The translations under genes and the position numbers were made by a program. A stretch of DNA of 64,000 nt from Sphingomonas sp. SORGH_AS_0879 (GTDB lineage Bacteria > Pseudomonadota > Alphaproteobacteria > Sphingomonadales > Sphingomonadaceae). Positions 61,947-64,000 of this stretch are shown piece after piece (the first letter of the stretch is position 1; every line of letters starts with the position of its first letter). The stretch covers positions 3,123,001-3,187,000 of the forward strand of contig NZ_JAUTBJ010000002.1 in the NCBI RefSeq assembly GCF_030819175.1, in the 5' to 3' direction. Under the pieces are notes generated by a model. The model worked only from the letters and a program-made list of their open reading frames with translations, was not told the origin of the DNA and did no database searches.

Positions 61947-62312
61947 ATGATACGGCTCGGCTGGCTCATTCTGGGATGCGTGTTCGTCGCGCTCGGCGTG
62001 ATCGGGGCGATCCTGCCGCTGATGCCGACGACCATCTTCCTGATCCTGGCGGCGGCCTGCTTCGCGCGGTCCTCGCCCCGGTTGGAAGCGTGGCTGCTCG
62101 ACCATCCGCGCTTCGGCCCGACCCTGCGGGCGTGGCGGCGGGACGGGGCGATCGGGGTCAGGGGCAAGACGATGGCGTGCGGCGGGATGGCGCTGGGCTA
62201 TGGGCTGTTCTGGGCGACCGCCCGACCGCACTGGCCGCTCGCCTTATGCGTGGCTTTGATGATGGGCGGATGCGCGGCCTTCGTCCTCAGCCGTCCGACC
62301 GCCCGCTACTGA
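61947..62312 (+). CDS. YbaN family (DUF454) small membrane protein
   Basis: The 121-residue product has a membrane helix at about 4-25 with LGVIGAILPLMPTTIFLILAA, the family's conserved PLMPTTIFLI motif, a basic cytosolic loop (RRDGAIGVRGK) and a C-terminal pair of helices. The family's role is not well established. No operon partner is obvious; the ParD-like gene begins 39 bases later. Confidence 0.85.
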   Translation: MIRLGWLILGCVFVALGVIGAILPLMPTTIFLILAAACFARSSPRLEAWLLDHPRFGPTLRAWRRDGAIGVRGKTMACGGMALGYGLFWATARPHWPLALCVALMMGGCAAFVLSRPTARY

Positions 62313-62345
62313 CCGGTTGCGCCCGATATACGAACCATTTATGAT

Positions 62346-62355
62346 CCATATATGG
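62346..62355. promoter_or_regulatory. Palindrome over the start codon of the ParD-like gene
   Basis: CCATATATGG is a perfect 10-base palindrome that includes the ATG at 62352. No Shine-Dalgarno sequence is present before this start. It could be a repressor site for autoregulation, as in toxin-antitoxin loci. Confidence 0.35.
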
Positions 62356-62558
62356 GTATCGTAAAAATAGACGACGAACTGCACGAGGAAGTGCGCCGCG
62401 CCAGCACCGTCATGTGCCGTTCGATCAACGCACAGGCCGAATTCTGGATGAAGATGGGGATGCTGGCGGAGGCGAACCCGACGCTGACCTTCCACCAGAT
62501 CGTCCAGGCGCAGATGGCCGCCGCCGATGCCCCCCTGCCCCAGCCCCTCGTTGCCTGA
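62352..62558 (+). CDS. ParD-like antitoxin family protein
   Basis: The 68-residue product (MGIVKIDDELHEEVRRAS...) matches the ParD-like family, ribbon-helix-helix-like proteins annotated as possible type II antitoxins. It begins with a short beta strand followed by helices and a Gln-rich tail. No ParE-type toxin is next to it; instead the methionine aminopeptidase gene begins one base after its stop. This pairing with a type I methionine aminopeptidase is seen in other Gram-negative genomes. Its role may be regulation of the aminopeptidase rather than antitoxin activity. Confidence 0.8.
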   Translation: MGIVKIDDELHEEVRRASTVMCRSINAQAEFWMKMGMLAEANPTLTFHQIVQAQMAAADAPLPQPLVA

Positions 62559-62559
62559 C

Positions 62560-63321
62560 ATGGTCAAGACGGCGGAGGAACTGGCGCTGATGCGCGCGTC
62601 CGGGCGGCTGCTGGCGCAGGTGTTCGAGATGCTGGATGGGCTGACGCTGGAGGGCATGTCGACCCTGGCGGTCAACGACCTGGTCGAGCGCTACATCACC
62701 CACGACTTGGGCGCACGCCCCGCGAGCAAGGGGCAATATGGTTTCGCCTATGTGCTCAACAGCTCGATCAACCAGGTCGTCTGCCACGGCGTGCCGAGCG
62801 CGGACGAGGTGATCCGGGACGGGGATATCGTCAATCTGGACATCACCCTGGAGAAGAACGGCTTCATCACCGATTCCAGCAAGACCTATATCGTCGGCGA
62901 CGCATCGACCGACGCAAGACGGCTGGTCCGCGTCACTCGCGAGGCTATGTGGAAGGGCATCAGACAGGTCCGCCCCGGCGCACGTCTGGGCGATATCGGC
63001 GCGGCGATCGAGAAGCACGCCAAGGCGAACGGATACTCGGTGGTCCGCGACTATTGCGGCCACGGCATCGGGCGCGAGATGCACGAGGCGCCCAATGTGC
63101 TGCATTTCGGGCGACCGGGGACGGGTGAAGTCCTTCGCGAAGGTATGACCTTCACCATCGAGCCGATGATCAACCAGGGTACGCGCAGGGTCTCGACCTC
63201 GGAGGATGGCTGGACCGTGGTGACCGATGACGGGAAGCTGTCCGCCCAGTTCGAGCATACGGTGGCGGTGACGCGGAGCGGGGTGGACGTGTTGACGCTG
63301 CGGGCGGGGGAAATGGCTTAG
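62560..63321 (+). CDS. map: Type I methionine aminopeptidase
   Basis: The 253-residue product removes N-terminal Met from new proteins. The pita-bread metal ligands are present: Asp in NLDITLEKNGF, Asp in ITDSSKTYIVG, His in YCGHGIGREMHEAPNV, Glu in FTIEPMI and Glu in AQFEHTVAVT. The length is that of the bacterial type Ia enzyme. ATG 62560 is used; an upstream ATG lies inside the ParD-like gene. It is probably translated together with that gene. It may be a second copy in the genome, since the main map gene often lies elsewhere. Confidence 0.93.
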   Translation: MVKTAEELALMRASGRLLAQVFEMLDGLTLEGMSTLAVNDLVERYITHDLGARPASKGQYGFAYVLNSSINQVVCHGVPSADEVIRDGDIVNLDITLEKNGFITDSSKTYIVGDASTDARRLVRVTREAMWKGIRQVRPGARLGDIGAAIEKHAKANGYSVVRDYCGHGIGREMHEAPNVLHFGRPGTGEVLREGMTFTIEPMINQGTRRVSTSEDGWTVVTDDGKLSAQFEHTVAVTRSGVDVLTLRAGEMA

Positions 63322-63325
63322 GAGG

Positions 63326-63415
63326 ACGTCATCCCAGCGGAGGCCGGGATTTTTCTCGGCTCGCATCCCGTCACCGGCAAAGGCTCCAGCCTGCGCTGGG
63401 GCGACGGAGTCGGGG
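63326..63415. repeat. Intergenic palindrome, GTCATCCCAGCGGAGGCCGGGAT type
   Basis: The gap between map and the regulator holds gtcatcccagcggaggccg with a matching inverted segment around 63391-63411 (cagcctgcgctggggcgacg). Such short elements are frequent in sphingomonad intergenic DNA and differ from the CCTCCCC repeats. Confidence 0.55.
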
Positions 63416-63419
63416 TGGA

Positions 63420-64000
63420 TCACCCCTCGACCCGCAACCGATATCCCACGCCCAGTTCGTTCGCGATGACGCTGCCCACCGGCTGGGGCGCTTCCAGCTT
63501 CTGGCGCAGGTTGCGGACGACGATGCGTAAGTAATCGATGCGCGGGTCTTCGTCCCCGCCCCAGGCGGCGTCGATGATCCTGTCATGCGTCACCACCCGC
63601 CCGGGATGGCGAGCCAGGACTGCCAGCACGTCATATTCCTTGCGGGTCAGATGCTGTTCCTCACCCCCGCGCGTGACGACCCGCCGGTCGAGGTCGATGG
63701 CAAGGTCGCCCGTGCGCACGACCGAGGGCGCGGCCTCCGCCGCACGGGCATGGCGTAGCGCCACCCGCAGCCGGGCGAGCAGTTCCTCGCTGTCGAACGG
63801 CTTGGTGACATAATCGTCAGCGCCCAGATCGAGCGCCGCCACCTTCTCTTCAGTAGCATCGCGCGCCGACACGACTAGGATCACCCGCGCAGGCCCACGC
63901 AGCAGCGGGATCAGGCTCAGTCCGTCGCGGTCGGGCAGACCCAGGTCGAGCAGCACCGCATCGGGGTGGTCCGCCGCCGTGCGTGCCAGCGCCTCGCGCC
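63420..64000 (-). CDS. OmpR-family response regulator, KdpE-like, 5' end outside the window
   Basis: The visible 193 codons are the C-terminal part of a DNA-binding response regulator: VLLDLGLPDRDGLSL (phospho-acceptor Asp), ILVVSARDATEEKVAALDLGADDYVTKPF (Lys), then a winged helix with HLTRKEYDVLAVLARHPGRVV and IANELGVGYRLRVEG. The pattern DLGLPDRDG and GADDYVTKPFDSEELLARLRVALRH is typical of KdpE, which controls potassium transport genes with KdpD. The frame is open to position 64000, so the start and possible kdpD/kdpFABC neighbours lie beyond. Confidence 0.88.
   Translation of the reverse strand, partial: REALARTAADHPDAVLLDLGLPDRDGLSLIPLLRGPARVILVVSARDATEEKVAALDLGADDYVTKPFDSEELLARLRVALRHARAAEAAPSVVRTGDLAIDLDRRVVTRGGEEQHLTRKEYDVLAVLARHPGRVVTHDRIIDAAWGGDEDPRIDYLRIVVRNLRQKLEAPQPVGSVIANELGVGYRLRVEG

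Noticed and set aside
62352..62558. Complete toxin-antitoxin module
   Set aside because: No ParE-like or other toxin frame lies on either side; the neighbours are DUF454 and methionine aminopeptidase.

Overview
The window is high-GC alphaproteobacterial DNA, most likely from a sphingomonad (Sphingomonas or a close relative). This is inferred from gene content: a SapC-family protein, two TonB-dependent receptors, an OprO/P-type porin, TadE/TadG proteins, exported GH43, GH97 and GH29 glycosidases and an HxlR/azoreductase pair. Short GC-rich palindromic intergenic repeats of a type common in this group also point there. No rRNA, tRNA, CRISPR array, prophage or intact insertion sequence was found.

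Positions 1-19 kb hold a two-partner secretion locus on the minus strand. The order of transcription is TpsB transporter, SapC-family protein, then a giant filamentous-haemagglutinin-like TpsA exoprotein that runs off the left edge (at least 4118 codons). Sixteen YDG-type repeats lie in the distal part of TpsA. Upstream, across a 1.1 kb AT-rich spacer, is a compact signalling cluster: an OmpR-type response regulator split by a frameshift, a stand-alone receiver protein, a 68-residue protein that looks like a bare histidine-kinase dimerisation helix pair, and a soluble PAS-like histidine kinase.

Positions 19-32 kb hold three uptake/redox modules. The first has an exported FAD amine oxidase preceded by a strongly structured leader, a TonB-dependent receptor and an exported RidA, so imine production and imine hydrolysis may be coupled in the periplasm. 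The second is a divergent hxlR/azoR pair with a palindrome between them. The third is a LysR gene followed by a TonB-dependent receptor, a PepSY membrane protein, DUF2271, DUF4198 and ApbE. The DUF2271 protein carries an ApbE-like flavinylation sequon, which suggests a flavin-based periplasmic electron-transfer unit tied to metal uptake.

Positions 32-49 kb hold a TadE-TadE-TadG operon, a patatin/alcohol dehydrogenase operon (the dehydrogenase frameshifted) and a carbohydrate-utilisation region. That region has an MFS transporter, a large unrecognised alpha-helical-toroid-like protein, an SDR, a GH43-like gene with an in-frame stop, a frameshifted GH97, an intact GH43 and a divergent GH29 fucosidase. 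Similar TATGCAA-containing sites sit upstream of the GH97 and GH29 genes.

Positions 49-64 kb hold a DHA2 efflux pump, then a probable organic-acid uptake cluster (porin, MHS symporter, solute-binding protein, divergent DctA-like carrier, LysR regulator). After these come an alpha/beta hydrolase, NhaA, an S9 oligopeptidase, a DUF454 protein, a ParD-like/methionine aminopeptidase pair and the start-truncated end of a KdpE-like regulator. Four genes carry a single-base lesion (16.5, 36.5, 42.8 and 44.0 kb). Either some loci are decaying or the assembly has small errors; the sequence alone cannot decide.
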